From NCBI GenBank assembly GCA_013288145.1, contig JABDCJ010000004.1:20809-84808 (forward strand): DNA of 64,000 nucleotides, read 5' to 3'. Every line of letters starts with the position of its first letter. The first letter of the stretch is position 1. Below the pieces are notes generated by a model. That model saw only the letters and a list, made by a program, of their open reading frames with translations. It did no database searches and was not told the origin of the DNA. This DNA comes from Nitrososphaerota archaeon. Its GTDB lineage: Archaea; Thermoproteota; Nitrososphaeria; Nitrososphaerales; CADDZS01. Position numbers and translations under genes: made by a program. This document shows positions 50,538-59,303 of the stretch, piece by piece.

Positions 50538-51485
50538 TTGATCGACGTTCCCTCATTGGTTTCTATTTCAATAGTAATCGGCAGCATCTACTTCCTAATG
50601 GCTGTCGGTCTAACTCTAACTCTTGCAGTCTTGAAACTGCCAAATTTTGCGCATGCAGAGCTGATAACAATTGGGGCGTACGCCTTTACAGAGCTGATCA
50701 ACTTTTACGCGTTCGGTCCATTCGTCGCAGTTGTAGTTGCGATTGTGTTTGGATCTGTAACCGCTCTGGGAGGTGAGCTATTGGTATTTTCTCCGCTCAA
50801 ATCCAGAAAGGCATCTCTGTATATTCTAATTCTAGCATCATTCGCGCTTGGGTTGATTCTACGGTATTCAATTTACATTTTCGCTTCCGAATACAACGCA
50901 CTGTTCCTCTCAAACCTCGTCTCAAACAACATACTTTTCACATTCGGGGGATTTCCAGTTTCGACTCTGTTTGCTTGGGTTATCCCCGTTACAGTCATAG
51001 TAGTGATTTCAGTCCACCTTCTCTTGAACAACACTTTGATCGGAAAGTCAATGCGCGCCATGGAGTCGAATTTCGATCTATCGCGAGTAAGCGGAATCAA
51101 CACGAGAAGAATTACTCTCTTCACATGGATTATAGTTGGAGCTCTCGCCGGTCTCGGCGGTGCGTTCTGGTCGATACAGACTCAAGTCTATCCGGAGATC
51201 GGATTTGCAGTTTTACTCGACATATTTGCTGTGGTCGTCCTTGCGGGGCTGACGAGCTTTTACGGAACACTCGTCGGAGCCTATGTAATCAGCTTCTCCG
51301 AGAACCTTTTCATGGGATGGCTGAATTCCACGTTTGGAATTTCTCTTGCGTACCAGCCGATCATTCCGTTCATCGTGATAACTGCAGTCCTTTTGATAAG
51401 GCCTGCAGGTCTCTCCACGACGGGCAACAATGCCGGACCCTTGAGCTACATCAAGAGTATTCTCGAACGAAAATCGAGTGAGTAA
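50538..51485 (+). CDS. livH: Branched-chain ABC transporter permease (LivH-type)
   Basis: The 315-aa permease has eight to nine helices, starting 'ISIVIGSIYFLMAVGLTLTL' with the LivH-type motif 'LPNFAHAELITIGAYAF', and 'SFDLSRVSGINTRRITLFTW' style intracellular coupling segments (here NFDLSRVSGINTRRI). It overlaps the LivM-type gene by 8 nt. The start is TTG 50538 after an AAGGAAAAAG sequence. Confidence 0.92.
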   Translation: MIDVPSLVSISIVIGSIYFLMAVGLTLTLAVLKLPNFAHAELITIGAYAFTELINFYAFGPFVAVVVAIVFGSVTALGGELLVFSPLKSRKASLYILILASFALGLILRYSIYIFASEYNALFLSNLVSNNILFTFGGFPVSTLFAWVIPVTVIVVISVHLLLNNTLIGKSMRAMESNFDLSRVSGINTRRITLFTWIIVGALAGLGGAFWSIQTQVYPEIGFAVLLDIFAVVVLAGLTSFYGTLVGAYVISFSENLFMGWLNSTFGISLAYQPIIPFIVITAVLLIRPAGLSTTGNNAGPLSYIKSILERKSSE

Positions 51486-52542
51486 ATTGGCGTTCGATCT
51501 ACTCGGAGCAATCCTTTCAGTTTCAACGTTTTTCGGAATCTATGCCCTTCTTGCTTTGTCACTGAACTTCCAGTATGGAATCACCGGACTGCCGAATTTC
51601 GGACAGGTACTCTTCTACGGAATCGGGGCTTATGCCTCGGGAGTTGTCAGCTCAGTCACAATAATGTCGGTACTCTCGGCAAACGTGGGCAATTACTGCG
51701 ACGTGTTAACAGAGGGACTGCGCATGAACGCGGCCGGGAGTAATGTTTGGCTTGCGGTCGGTGCCTCACTAATCGGAATAGCGGCTGCCGCACTTCTTGC
51801 TGCATTTTTCGGCTTCGTCCTCTCATATCCGGCCGTTAGGATAAAGGAAGAGTGGTACCTCGCGCTGGTTCTGCTCGTAGCGGCTGAAGTCGTCCGGACT
51901 ATAGTCCGCAACTATTCTGGATTCGGCGGCGTGTGCGGTATCAACGGCCTAGGCGGGGTGCCGAGTCCTTTCCAGTGGATCTCGAATCCGACGCAGCAAT
52001 ACGCCGCGTTTGCTCTCTTCGTGCTAGCGTTTGTTGGGATCGCCTACTTCTATTTCCAGACAGCTTTGAATTCTCCCTATGGTCGAATGCTAAAGTCGAT
52101 TCGGGATGACGACATAGCAGCTGAGATGCTTGGCAAGAACGTAACTCGGGCAAGGGTTCAGGTGATGGTCATTGGTTCGGCCTTTGCTGGAATTGCAGGA
52201 GCGCTCTTCACATATTACAGCAACTTCGTCGTTGCAGACAATTTCATTCCGATCGTTACATTCAACGTCTGGGTAATGATAGTACTCGGTGGACTAGGAA
52301 ATAACAAAGGCGCGCTCGTCGGCACAATGCTCGTCACGATCCTCCAGAAAATCTTGTCAATAGCGGCAATTACAGTTCCGATTCCGAACGCAGCTCTCGT
52401 CTTGAACTATTCTGTCTACATAATCGAGGGAATCGTTTTTCTGTTATTGTTGATCTACCGTCCCAAGGGGTTATTGCCGGAGGAACCGGTAAAGACGCCT
52501 GCGAACATGATGGTAAGACCTCCGGATAAATCGCAATCCTGA
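51478..52542 (+). CDS. livM: Branched-chain ABC transporter permease (LivM-type)
   Basis: The 354-aa permease has LivM motifs 'GLPNFGQVLFYGIGAYASGV', 'KSIRDDDIAAEMLGKNVTRA' and 'WVMIVLGGLGNNKGALVGTM'. It overlaps the LivH-type gene by 8 nt (GTG start). It completes the transporter; both permeases pair with the two ATPases. It converges with the FAD oxidoreductase with only 5 nt between stops. Confidence 0.93.
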   Translation: MSKLAFDLLGAILSVSTFFGIYALLALSLNFQYGITGLPNFGQVLFYGIGAYASGVVSSVTIMSVLSANVGNYCDVLTEGLRMNAAGSNVWLAVGASLIGIAAAALLAAFFGFVLSYPAVRIKEEWYLALVLLVAAEVVRTIVRNYSGFGGVCGINGLGGVPSPFQWISNPTQQYAAFALFVLAFVGIAYFYFQTALNSPYGRMLKSIRDDDIAAEMLGKNVTRARVQVMVIGSAFAGIAGALFTYYSNFVVADNFIPIVTFNVWVMIVLGGLGNNKGALVGTMLVTILQKILSIAAITVPIPNAALVLNYSVYIIEGIVFLLLLIYRPKGLLPEEPVKTPANMMVRPPDKSQS

Positions 52543-52547
52543 AATTG

Positions 52548-54146
52548 TTAGACTCGAGGGGCCTCGACTTCGACTGCCTCTATTGGGGAAATCGAGTGCT
52601 TTGTTTTTCCTGCCAGGTCTTCGAACATACTTTGAAAGTCCGTGAATCCGAGAATCATCTGCGCCGTCTGGATTCCTGAAACGACAACGCCGTATATCCC
52701 ACCGCCAGGCTGGGTCCAGTGTCCTGAAAGGTACAGCCCTTTGATTGGGGTCTTGTGTGGTAGTCTGCCTCTCCCGACCTGCGAAGGAGTGACTTCCCAT
52801 CCATAAATTGACCCGGTCAGGTTTAGAGTATACCGTTCCATTGTTCTCGGTGTTGCTCCTTCCATCATCAGTGTGTGAGATTTCAGTCCGGGGAATTTTG
52901 ACTCGATCTGCTGCATTAATTTGTTACCGTAGCGTACTTTTTCTTCGCGCCATGAAGAACCGAGATCATATGGCACCAGGGTTGTCGCATTTACCAGGTG
53001 CTGTCCCTTTGGTGCAAGAGTAGGATCTGTCATGGTTGGAACGTTAACGATGTACGAGCTTGAGGACGACAAGACATCTCCCCGCAGCAGAGACTGGTAA
53101 GACTCGTCGTGATTCCAGGAATCAAAGAAAAACATCTCGTGTGCCGCCCCGAATCTGGTCAGGTCTAGATCAGTCGAGAGAAAAACAACGAATGCGGAAA
53201 GTGAGGGTTTCATCTTGTGCAATTTCCCAACGTAAGATCCTGGGAGCTTGTCCTTTCCGATCATCTCGTCAAAAGTCTGGGTCGCGTCAACGTTGGAAAT
53301 GACCGTGGGCGCTGTAATTTTCTCGCCGTTCTCTAGCTTGACCCCGGTGACTGCACCGTTCCGGACGATTATCCTTTCCACTCGAGTGTGAAGCATCAGT
53401 TCTCCACCACTCTTCTGAAGAGACGATACCATTGCGTTAGCGAAATTCTGAAACGTTCCCTTGCAGTAGAATGCTCCTTCATCGAGATAGCTCGAAAGCA
53501 TAGCAGACCAGTAGAGAAATGAGAGTCTGGATGGCGGCAAGCCGAGATATGGCCACAGCGAAGAAAAAACTGATTTCAGTTTCGGATCGTCAATCCATTT
53601 CTCCATCACGTCTTCAAGCGTGGCGCCGCTGTATCGAACCAGCGTCGGCGATTTTCTGATCGCTCTAGCAATATCAAACAAATTCGGTTGAGCAGGAAAT
53701 TCTCCAATTTCAGAGTTCATCTTTTCAATAACTTCTATCAACTTCTCCAGATTCCTTTTTTCTCCCGGAAATTGAATATAATGAGCTTCGATGAACTCGT
53801 CTCTTCCAAGCGGAGCTTCGAGAGAGAAATTTGCAAAGACCGTTTTGTAGAAGGGATTTGTTCGAATGAATTCGCATTTTTCCCGAACAGACAGGACTCG
53901 CAAAAGAGAATCAATCAGACCTCCCTCCGAACATCCTCCCACCAGATGAACGGCGGCATCAAAGTTCGAGTAACCTCGGCGGAAAGAGTGAGCGTATCCA
54001 CCCGGTCTGTCGTGTCTCTCGAGTACCAGAACTTTTCTTCCAGCCCGAGCAAGCAGAGAGGCTGAAGACAGTCCGCCGATTCCGCTGCCTATTACAATCA
54101 CATCATATGCTTCGAGGCTTGATTCCCGTCTGACATTTACCGACAC
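52548..54146 (-). CDS. CrtI/retinol-saturase-like FAD-dependent oxidoreductase
   Basis: The 532-aa protein opens with the FAD-binding motif 'VIVIGSGIGGLSSASLLARA' and ends with the second FAD contact 'GLYLSGHWTQPGGGIYGVVV', as in phytoene desaturase, carotenoid isomerase and retinol saturase-type enzymes. The middle includes 'APTVISNVDATQTFDEMIG'. No other carotenoid gene is present, so it probably acts on another lipid or hydrophobic substrate. The start is GTG 54146. It ends 5 nt from LivM, convergent. Confidence 0.85.
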   Translation of the reverse strand: MSVNVRRESSLEAYDVIVIGSGIGGLSSASLLARAGRKVLVLERHDRPGGYAHSFRRGYSNFDAAVHLVGGCSEGGLIDSLLRVLSVREKCEFIRTNPFYKTVFANFSLEAPLGRDEFIEAHYIQFPGEKRNLEKLIEVIEKMNSEIGEFPAQPNLFDIARAIRKSPTLVRYSGATLEDVMEKWIDDPKLKSVFSSLWPYLGLPPSRLSFLYWSAMLSSYLDEGAFYCKGTFQNFANAMVSSLQKSGGELMLHTRVERIIVRNGAVTGVKLENGEKITAPTVISNVDATQTFDEMIGKDKLPGSYVGKLHKMKPSLSAFVVFLSTDLDLTRFGAAHEMFFFDSWNHDESYQSLLRGDVLSSSSSYIVNVPTMTDPTLAPKGQHLVNATTLVPYDLGSSWREEKVRYGNKLMQQIESKFPGLKSHTLMMEGATPRTMERYTLNLTGSIYGWEVTPSQVGRGRLPHKTPIKGLYLSGHWTQPGGGIYGVVVSGIQTAQMILGFTDFQSMFEDLAGKTKHSISPIEAVEVEAPRV

Positions 54147-54245
54147 GACATAATCACGATTACATTAGCGGAGTCAGCTCCAATTTGTATCCTATTGAGG
54201 AACAATCATTAAAATTCAGGATCGAATTCCTCGCTTCAGGAGCGG

Positions 54246-55049
54246 GTGGTTTTGCAGAAAAAGAGTGAAAGCGAAAATGAGGATCTGGCTGATCTCCTGT
54301 TTGAACTTTCCAATGCGGACAGGCTCGCAATCCTGTCAAAACTCTATTCCAAGAATTCGAAACTAAGCGAACTTGCGGAAGATTTGTCGGCAACTGTGCA
54401 GGAGACGTCCAGACACCTGGAACGGATGGCTCGTTCCGGTCTGGTGGAAAAAAATCCGGAAGGGGAATTTTTCATTACCGCAATCGGAAAGCTATGTCTT
54501 GAAGAGATCGAATCGCTAAGATTTGTGACGGCTAATCGGAGTTTTCTTGCAGATCACGATCTCACCCTTATTCCCGAAAAATTCGTCCACCGGGTTGGCG
54601 AGCTCCTCAATTCAAATTATGCTAGAAACGTTACAGATGTCTTGCGTCATACCGAAGAAGTTCTTAGCGGTGCAAGTGAGTACATCCTTCTCATGGCGGA
54701 TCAAGCTCTTTTACCAACTTACTCTGGAAATATTCCGGCCAGTCTTTCAGGAAAAGTGAAATTCAAGTCCATAATTCCGCGCGCAATATTTTCATCACTG
54801 CCCGCCGTTAGTCCCATCCCCGAGAACATTGAAGTTCGCTTCCTGGATAATCCTAGAGTTGGGATTGCAATAAACGAGAAAATCGCAGGTGTTACTTTTT
54901 CCGACCTCAAGGGAAGGCTGGATATGAGCGCGGGATTTCGTGGAAACGACTCGCAGTTTCACGCATGGTGCCTGGAATTATTTTTCCATTATTGGAAAGA
55001 GTCGGGCGACAAGAAAGAAAAGGAAGAGCCCGGATCTTTCATCTACTGA
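54246..55049 (+). CDS. FilR1-like archaeal winged-helix regulator
   Basis: The 267-aa protein has a winged HTH ('ADLLFELSNADRLAILSKLY', 'SKLSELAEDLSATVQETSRH', then 'MARSGLVEKNPEGEFFIT') and a C-terminal ligand-type domain (DUF1724-like: 'EVLSGASEYILLMADQALLP', 'NPRVGIAINEKIAGVTFS'). This arrangement matches methanogenesis regulatory protein FilR1-type regulators. It lies divergent to the FAD oxidoreductase and may regulate that gene or the Liv operon. The start is GTG. Confidence 0.83.
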   Translation: MVLQKKSESENEDLADLLFELSNADRLAILSKLYSKNSKLSELAEDLSATVQETSRHLERMARSGLVEKNPEGEFFITAIGKLCLEEIESLRFVTANRSFLADHDLTLIPEKFVHRVGELLNSNYARNVTDVLRHTEEVLSGASEYILLMADQALLPTYSGNIPASLSGKVKFKSIIPRAIFSSLPAVSPIPENIEVRFLDNPRVGIAINEKIAGVTFSDLKGRLDMSAGFRGNDSQFHAWCLELFFHYWKESGDKKEKEEPGSFIY

Positions 55050-55077
55050 ATCCGGTATTCTCTAACGGAGGCGTTGG

Positions 55078-55494
55078 TTAGAATCCGATCAGTTTGTCTA
55101 TTGCTAGTACTCCAGAACCGAGGACAACGACAACCAGCGAGAGAAGCAGGTAAGTTACGTCGATCTCGTAAGAAGGTTTACTTGTTGAGACGTACTCGGC
55201 TTTCATCTTGATCTTCTTCATCAGGACGATCGATAGAAACTGGATTGCGAAAAAGAGAGCAATGACCGGAACTATCAAACCGACGACAAGAAAGAGTCCG
55301 CCGAAAAATTCCAGTATTCCAGCAAGAAGGGCGGTTGACCCGGGCATTCCCATGCTTTTCATCCAGTTCGCTCCCTGATCTGGCGACTTCAGCTTAGGAT
55401 AGCCGTGAATCATCAAGGTTGCCCCAACAACTACTCGTAGAAGCAGCGCGAGGTATCCGGTGTAGGGTAACAGTATTTCCAATAAGCCGCTCAT
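55078..55494 (-). CDS. DoxX-family membrane protein
   Basis: The 138-aa protein has four helices with DoxX motifs 'LLRVVVGATLMIHGYPKLKS' and 'LAGILEFFGGLFLVVGLIVP'. I prefer ATG 55494 (MSGLLEI) over ATG 55509. DoxX proteins are thought to take part in quinone-linked or redox membrane processes. It follows the LUD gene by 26 nt, so they likely form a unit divergent from the HxlR regulator. Confidence 0.87.
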   Translation of the reverse strand: MSGLLEILLPYTGYLALLLRVVVGATLMIHGYPKLKSPDQGANWMKSMGMPGSTALLAGILEFFGGLFLVVGLIVPVIALFFAIQFLSIVLMKKIKMKAEYVSTSKPSYEIDVTYLLLSLVVVVLGSGVLAIDKLIGF

Positions 55495-55520
55495 ATTATC
55501 AATGCTCACCTTTTTTGGAT

Positions 55521-56210
55521 CTAGAAGCCGATTGGTTCTCTGACGATTATGATGGTAGTCCTGCCCGGAAACACTTCCCGGTTCGAGATGAGGATTTTTG
55601 CAAGAACGCTCCCTCTATCTCTTACATCGCGCATCCGCGAATCTTCCATCGGGAAGCTGTAAAGATCCAGCCGGCGCAAACCGTCATCTAGATCTTTAAC
55701 GAGTTTTTGCGAGCCCACAATCCAGAATACTTTCTCTGCCCCAGCCGAGAACGGTCCTAACTGGCTTCCCGATGCAGAGCCAACAAGCACCCTTCCGTCG
55801 TCGGTAATTGCATGAACGCTGCCGACGACCACGTCCGGAGTAGCGCCCATTTTTATCTGCTCGCGAAACTGCGTCGCGGGATCGAGCTTTACGATCTCTT
55901 GCCTCAGAGACTTGAACCTGCTTTCAGGTGCGTTGATCAGCTGGTCTATGCCCGAGAGTCGAACAGTCTCACTTGAGGCGGTGAAAATCGTCTTATCGTC
56001 CGGGAGCAATTTTTCTAATAGAGAGCGAGCGTCTTGCGGAGAATCGACCACATGAACGACGAAACTATTGCGAGTCAACGATTCCGTCGCTGTTTTGATT
56101 CTTTCCTCGGATGCGGGTCTTGAATACGTATAGTCGATTGGAATGCCGTGTTTAGTCTTCGTAATTTCTGAATCATTCTGTTCTTTTGTTTCCTGTTCTT
56201 GGAGTGCCAT
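55521..56210 (-). CDS. LUD-domain (LutC/YkgG-like) protein
   Basis: The 229-aa protein has the LUD alpha/beta fold typical of LutC-like subunits: 'TIFTASSETVRLSGIDQLIN', 'DVVVGSVHAITDDGRVLVGS' and 'GPFSAGAEKVFWIVGSQKLV'. In lactate utilisation LutC acts with iron-sulfur partners LutA and LutB, which are absent here, so it may be a stand-alone member. CCTTAAAG (56241-56248, minus strand) lies about 30 nt upstream and fits a leaderless promoter with the palindrome AGTATTAATACT just beyond. Confidence 0.85.
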   Translation of the reverse strand: MALQEQETKEQNDSEITKTKHGIPIDYTYSRPASEERIKTATESLTRNSFVVHVVDSPQDARSLLEKLLPDDKTIFTASSETVRLSGIDQLINAPESRFKSLRQEIVKLDPATQFREQIKMGATPDVVVGSVHAITDDGRVLVGSASGSQLGPFSAGAEKVFWIVGSQKLVKDLDDGLRRLDLYSFPMEDSRMRDVRDRGSVLAKILISNREVFPGRTTIIIVREPIGF

Positions 56211-56240
56211 TGCGATAAAAACACTTATGCCTAATACTTA

Positions 56241-56261
56241 CTTTAAGGTAGTATTAATACT
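56241..56261. promoter_or_regulatory. TATA-like element and palindrome before LUD gene
   Basis: CTTTAAGG (56241-56248) is the candidate TATA box for the minus-strand LUD gene. The perfect 12-bp palindrome AGTATTAATACT (56250-56261) directly flanks it. A related A/T sequence (ACTATAAATACTATAATAG) before the HxlR gene around 56355-56375 is a likely second site. Confidence 0.5.
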
Positions 56262-56395
56262 ATAAAGGGTATAGGAAGGAAGTAACTTCCTCAATGGAAA
56301 GTATAAAGCGGGTTTCCAGAACCTGTTTCCAAGAGGTCTTCCTATCGAAAAGATACTATAAATACTATAATAGTTGAATTATCAACAAGGAAAAA

Positions 56396-56782
56396 GTGAG
56401 CGACTTATCGTTGAAGGCGAAAAGCCCAAAGCAGTTAAGCAGATCTCTAGCAGTTGAAAGTGGAAAGTCGGTTTACTGTCCGTTTAACAAGCTGCTTGAA
56501 ACGCTCGGGAAGCCTCACACCCTCCGGATACTGTACGGGTTATCGATTCGTTCCCCGATGAGGTTCAGCGAACTTCAAAATCAACTTAAGGTTCAGCCGA
56601 AGACTTTGACGAGCAGGTTGCAGGAGCTTGCTGCATATGAGCTGCTTCAAAGAACCGTGTACAACCAAATACCACCTCGAGTTGATTATGCACTAACTCA
56701 AAAGGGGAAAGATCTCGGAATCATGTTTCGCGGGTTCAAAGACTGGGCCAAGAAGTACGATGTTGAACTGACGATCGAGTAG
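56396..56782 (+). CDS. HxlR-family winged-helix regulator
   Basis: The 128-aa protein has the HxlR fold: 'CPFNKLLETLGKPHTLRILY', 'SPMRFSELQNQLKVQPKTLT', 'SRLQELAAYELLQRTVYNQI' and 'PPRVDYALTQKGKDL'. The Cys near the start (YCPFNKLL) is the position often used for redox or electrophile sensing. It is divergent from LUD-DoxX, the usual target arrangement. GTG start with AAGGAA before it. Confidence 0.92.
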   Translation: MSDLSLKAKSPKQLSRSLAVESGKSVYCPFNKLLETLGKPHTLRILYGLSIRSPMRFSELQNQLKVQPKTLTSRLQELAAYELLQRTVYNQIPPRVDYALTQKGKDLGIMFRGFKDWAKKYDVELTIE

Positions 56783-56874
56783 CGCAAGAAAATGTCCACG
56801 AATATTATGTCTATCACATCTTTACTTGTATCCAGGAACAAAACAAACTTTTCAAACTAAGCAAAGTCGTAAAG

Positions 56875-57088
56875 AGAGCTCGTTTCAAGCTCTTCTGTAC
56901 AGAAAAGTGCGCCACTGCGCGATCACGCCGAAAATGGAATAATAAATCAATGCAAGAAATATGTACAATACAAGCTAGCTTGTATAATACAAATAGAGTT
57001 CAGTGGTTCTCATCAAGTTATCATTCCACGCACGCGCGTGGGGTTGCGCTAGGGGGGTCGGTTTTAAGGCTAATACAAAAAGGATTGG
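56875..57088 (-). repeat. Inverted repeat B (right end, starting with a 16-bp direct repeat)
   Basis: It is the reverse-complement partner of repeat A. Blocks 56888-56995 (108 nt) and about 57028-57088 match; the 32-nt centre differs. The inner end carries AGAGCTCGTTTCAAGC (56875-56890), the same sequence in the same direction as at 44669-44684. The outer end stops 12 nt before the stop codon of the DUF998 gene. Confidence 0.9.
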
Positions 57089-57100
57089 CTAGAAAGTAGT

Positions 57101-57781
57101 CTATGTTGCTGTCAGGTACGCCCCAAAAGTCATACCCCAAATGACGTACGGGTAAACTACCAAGCGCTCCATCCCGCCAAATCCAATAAGGGAGCTATCA
57201 CCCAGAAGGGGAATCGCCGCGAGCGAGATGACGCCGAGGAGAATAGAAAAGTACCTAAATGGTGACTTTGTAAATTTGAAAGCGTAGATCGCAGAGACTC
57301 CTCCAAAAACAAACGCGATGAGAGCTCCGATGGAATGAACTGCGAGAATTGTGTTCTCAGGAAATATCGAGACGATGATAGTTCCCACAGATGGTAACAG
57401 ATAGAGGATCTTAACCGGTTTACCCGGTACAAATTCTGACAGCGAACTTCTGAATACGAGAATGCTCATGGCGATAATGGATAGAACGCCGCCCACGAAA
57501 AGCTGTCCGTCCCACAAGATAGAAGTTGAATGGCCGAGGGCGCCGAGGTCGCTAAGCGCGTTCGTCCTTACGCTGTAGTTTGGGTATACCGCCTCAGCTA
57601 TTGTATTGAAAACCGTAAAGATGATCCCGCCTGAAAGCAAAAGAGCGCCGGCTCGGCGTGTATTTTTTGCCCGCTGCAATCTGAACTCCGATCTCGGCTG
57701 CTCGGACTGGCTCAACTCTGTAACACTCCCGCTCTGCAAGCTGAAGTGAATCCGTTCTATTTCAGAGTTTTTGAAAATCAA
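57101..57781 (-). CDS. DUF998-family membrane protein
   Basis: The 226-aa protein has six hydrophobic helices and the DUF998 pattern 'GALLLSGGIIFTVFNTIAEA' followed by 'RTNALSDLGALGHSTSILWD'. The function of the family is not known. The TTG start lies 4 nt after the upstream glycosidase gene, so they form an operon. Its 3' end abuts repeat B. Confidence 0.87.
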   Translation of the reverse strand: MIFKNSEIERIHFSLQSGSVTELSQSEQPRSEFRLQRAKNTRRAGALLLSGGIIFTVFNTIAEAVYPNYSVRTNALSDLGALGHSTSILWDGQLFVGGVLSIIAMSILVFRSSLSEFVPGKPVKILYLLPSVGTIIVSIFPENTILAVHSIGALIAFVFGGVSAIYAFKFTKSPFRYFSILLGVISLAAIPLLGDSSLIGFGGMERLVVYPYVIWGMTFGAYLTAT

Positions 57782-57785
57782 GCGC

Positions 57786-58907
57786 TTATTTGGTTCTAGT
57801 TATTTTCGTAAATTCTTCCCATGCGGGCTTTGGAATCCCCCGTCTGTTCAAAAGGCCGAAGCTATTCTCCTGATACGGGAATGAACGCCAGTAGGAATCC
57901 GATAGGCGCCACAAGCCCAGACCTGTTAGAAGCTCACTGGACCTTGTTGCCTCGCATATTTTTTTCACGTACTCGGTCTGATTTTGATGGTTGAATCCGA
58001 AGAGCTTCGGCCCTGAGGGATAGCCAGTTTCCGTTATCATTACCGGTCTCCCGGTTTCCTTCTTTGCCAAAGACACTTTTGAAAGTAAATTCGTTCCATC
58101 TACTGGCGTTGCGCGGATGTAGTTCGGATAAAAGTCCAGGCCGAGCACGTCATAGTATTTGGCGAAGTTAGAAAGGGCGGGCTTTAGCGAATCGGCCGCG
58201 AGATTGATCATTGTCAGCGCGCCCGGGTCCTCCGCCCTGACGATTTCGAAAAGAGATCCAAGAATCCTGCCCACGATCTTCGGAGAAAACCAGACGCCAC
58301 CCCTTCGCCAGTCAGCTCCAAAATGCTGCATCCACCAATTCGGCTCGTTCTCAAGCTGCCAGAGAGCAATTTTCCCTCGATAATGTTCTACGATCTTGCG
58401 AGTTGCTCCCGCTAACTCACTGACATAGGTATCAACGTTGTCGATGTTAAGACCCTCCGGTAGGAACCGAAAGTAGCCGTTACCGATCACTGCCACAATT
58501 TCGATGCCGTTCGATCTCATGATATCTACGAACTCGTCCAGCGGATAGCGTATGGATTGCTCTAAACCGGGTCCCACTTTCTTCTGGAAGAGATTCCACT
58601 GGAACCAGATCCTCACGAAATCGATTCGATTTGTTTTGAGCACCCGCGCGAGGTTCTTTGAAAAAATGCATGCGAGTTTCGATCTTCTGGACTTTGAAAG
58701 ATCGAAAAAAGACACCGTCGACAAGATACGCTCCGACTGCGTTAATTTCACAGGTTGACCGAAATTTAGCGAGACCGGGCCAAGAGGCAGTCTGACGGAA
58801 AAAAGATGTGGAATGATAATGGATTTCGGCGGCAGGTCGCCGGTATATGTCCATGGATCGTCGATGCAAACGCCCCAGCTGAACCCTTCTTCGAACCGAT
58901 GGGGCAA
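57786..58907 (-). CDS. Clan GH-A glycoside hydrolase-like protein
   Basis: The 373-aa TIM-barrel protein shows both catalytic acids of clan GH-A: N187-E188 in 'LWQLENEPNWWMQHFG' (acid/base) and E293 in 'VMITETGYPSGP' (nucleophile). The early segment 'KTNRIDFVRIWFQWNLFQKK' contains the barrel motif. No signal peptide is visible, so the substrate is probably intracellular or the protein is exported otherwise. It is followed by the DUF998 membrane gene at 4 nt. The start is TTG 58907. Confidence 0.85.
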   Translation of the reverse strand: MPHRFEEGFSWGVCIDDPWTYTGDLPPKSIIIPHLFSVRLPLGPVSLNFGQPVKLTQSERILSTVSFFDLSKSRRSKLACIFSKNLARVLKTNRIDFVRIWFQWNLFQKKVGPGLEQSIRYPLDEFVDIMRSNGIEIVAVIGNGYFRFLPEGLNIDNVDTYVSELAGATRKIVEHYRGKIALWQLENEPNWWMQHFGADWRRGGVWFSPKIVGRILGSLFEIVRAEDPGALTMINLAADSLKPALSNFAKYYDVLGLDFYPNYIRATPVDGTNLLSKVSLAKKETGRPVMITETGYPSGPKLFGFNHQNQTEYVKKICEATRSSELLTGLGLWRLSDSYWRSFPYQENSFGLLNRRGIPKPAWEEFTKITRTK

Positions 58908-59006
58908 TTGAGAATTTTCAGAATCGTAAAGTCTTTAGTTAAAAATCCATTCCCATTCTTCTTTCGGGATTCAGTTTTTACAATGATAACAGGGAAATGA
59001 ATTACA

Positions 59007-59303
59007 TCAGGAAGCCTGAACTACGCGAGTCCAGTTCACTCCTGCACATTCTACTCTTAGGTGCCTTCCAACGCCACCGCAAGTAATGCATTTCGGTGAA
59101 TATAGCTCGGATTGAGATTCTAATCTGCGTCCGATCGATCGGGTCTCGCGGTCGATAAAGTCGTCGAGGTCTGTTTTGACTATTTTTGTGCTCTCCAGCT
59201 TTTGCCATTCAAGGAGCAACCTTCGCTTCCTCCTCTCACGCTCTTCTTCTGTAATGCTTGCTTGAGATGAAAGCTTAGAGTCCTTGGGGTGCGTGTCAGT
59301 CAT
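59007..59303 (-). CDS. Hypothetical protein, 98 aa, with C-x2-C
   Basis: The protein has a charged helical first half (ITEEERERRKRRLLLEWQKL) and a C-terminal part with CITCGGVGRHLRVECAG, three Cys arranged as a possible zinc site. The ATG at 59303 is preceded by AAAATAAATATTCG (about 59332-59345), a candidate promoter. The family is unknown. Confidence 0.55.
   Translation of the reverse strand: MTDTHPKDSKLSSQASITEEERERRKRRLLLEWQKLESTKIVKTDLDDFIDRETRSIGRRLESQSELYSPKCITCGGVGRHLRVECAGVNWTRVVQAS

Larger units (their letters stand above)
44463..57088. mobile_element. 12.6-kb segment bounded by long inverted repeats (candidate cassette)
   Basis: The segment is delimited by repeats A (44463-44684) and B (56875-57088), which are inverted relative to each other. 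Their inner edges carry the same 16-bp direct repeat. Inside are amidohydrolase, Xaa-Pro peptidase, all five Liv-type transporter genes, a FAD oxidoreductase, a FilR1-like regulator, DoxX, LUD and HxlR. No transposase or recombinase gene was found, so mobility is inferred only from the ends. The interior of about 12.2 kb could be cargo of a larger or defunct element. Confidence 0.4.

Noticed and set aside
44463..57088. Classical IS element or composite transposon
   Set aside because: No transposase or integrase-like protein is encoded in or beside the repeats, so only a candidate cassette is claimed.
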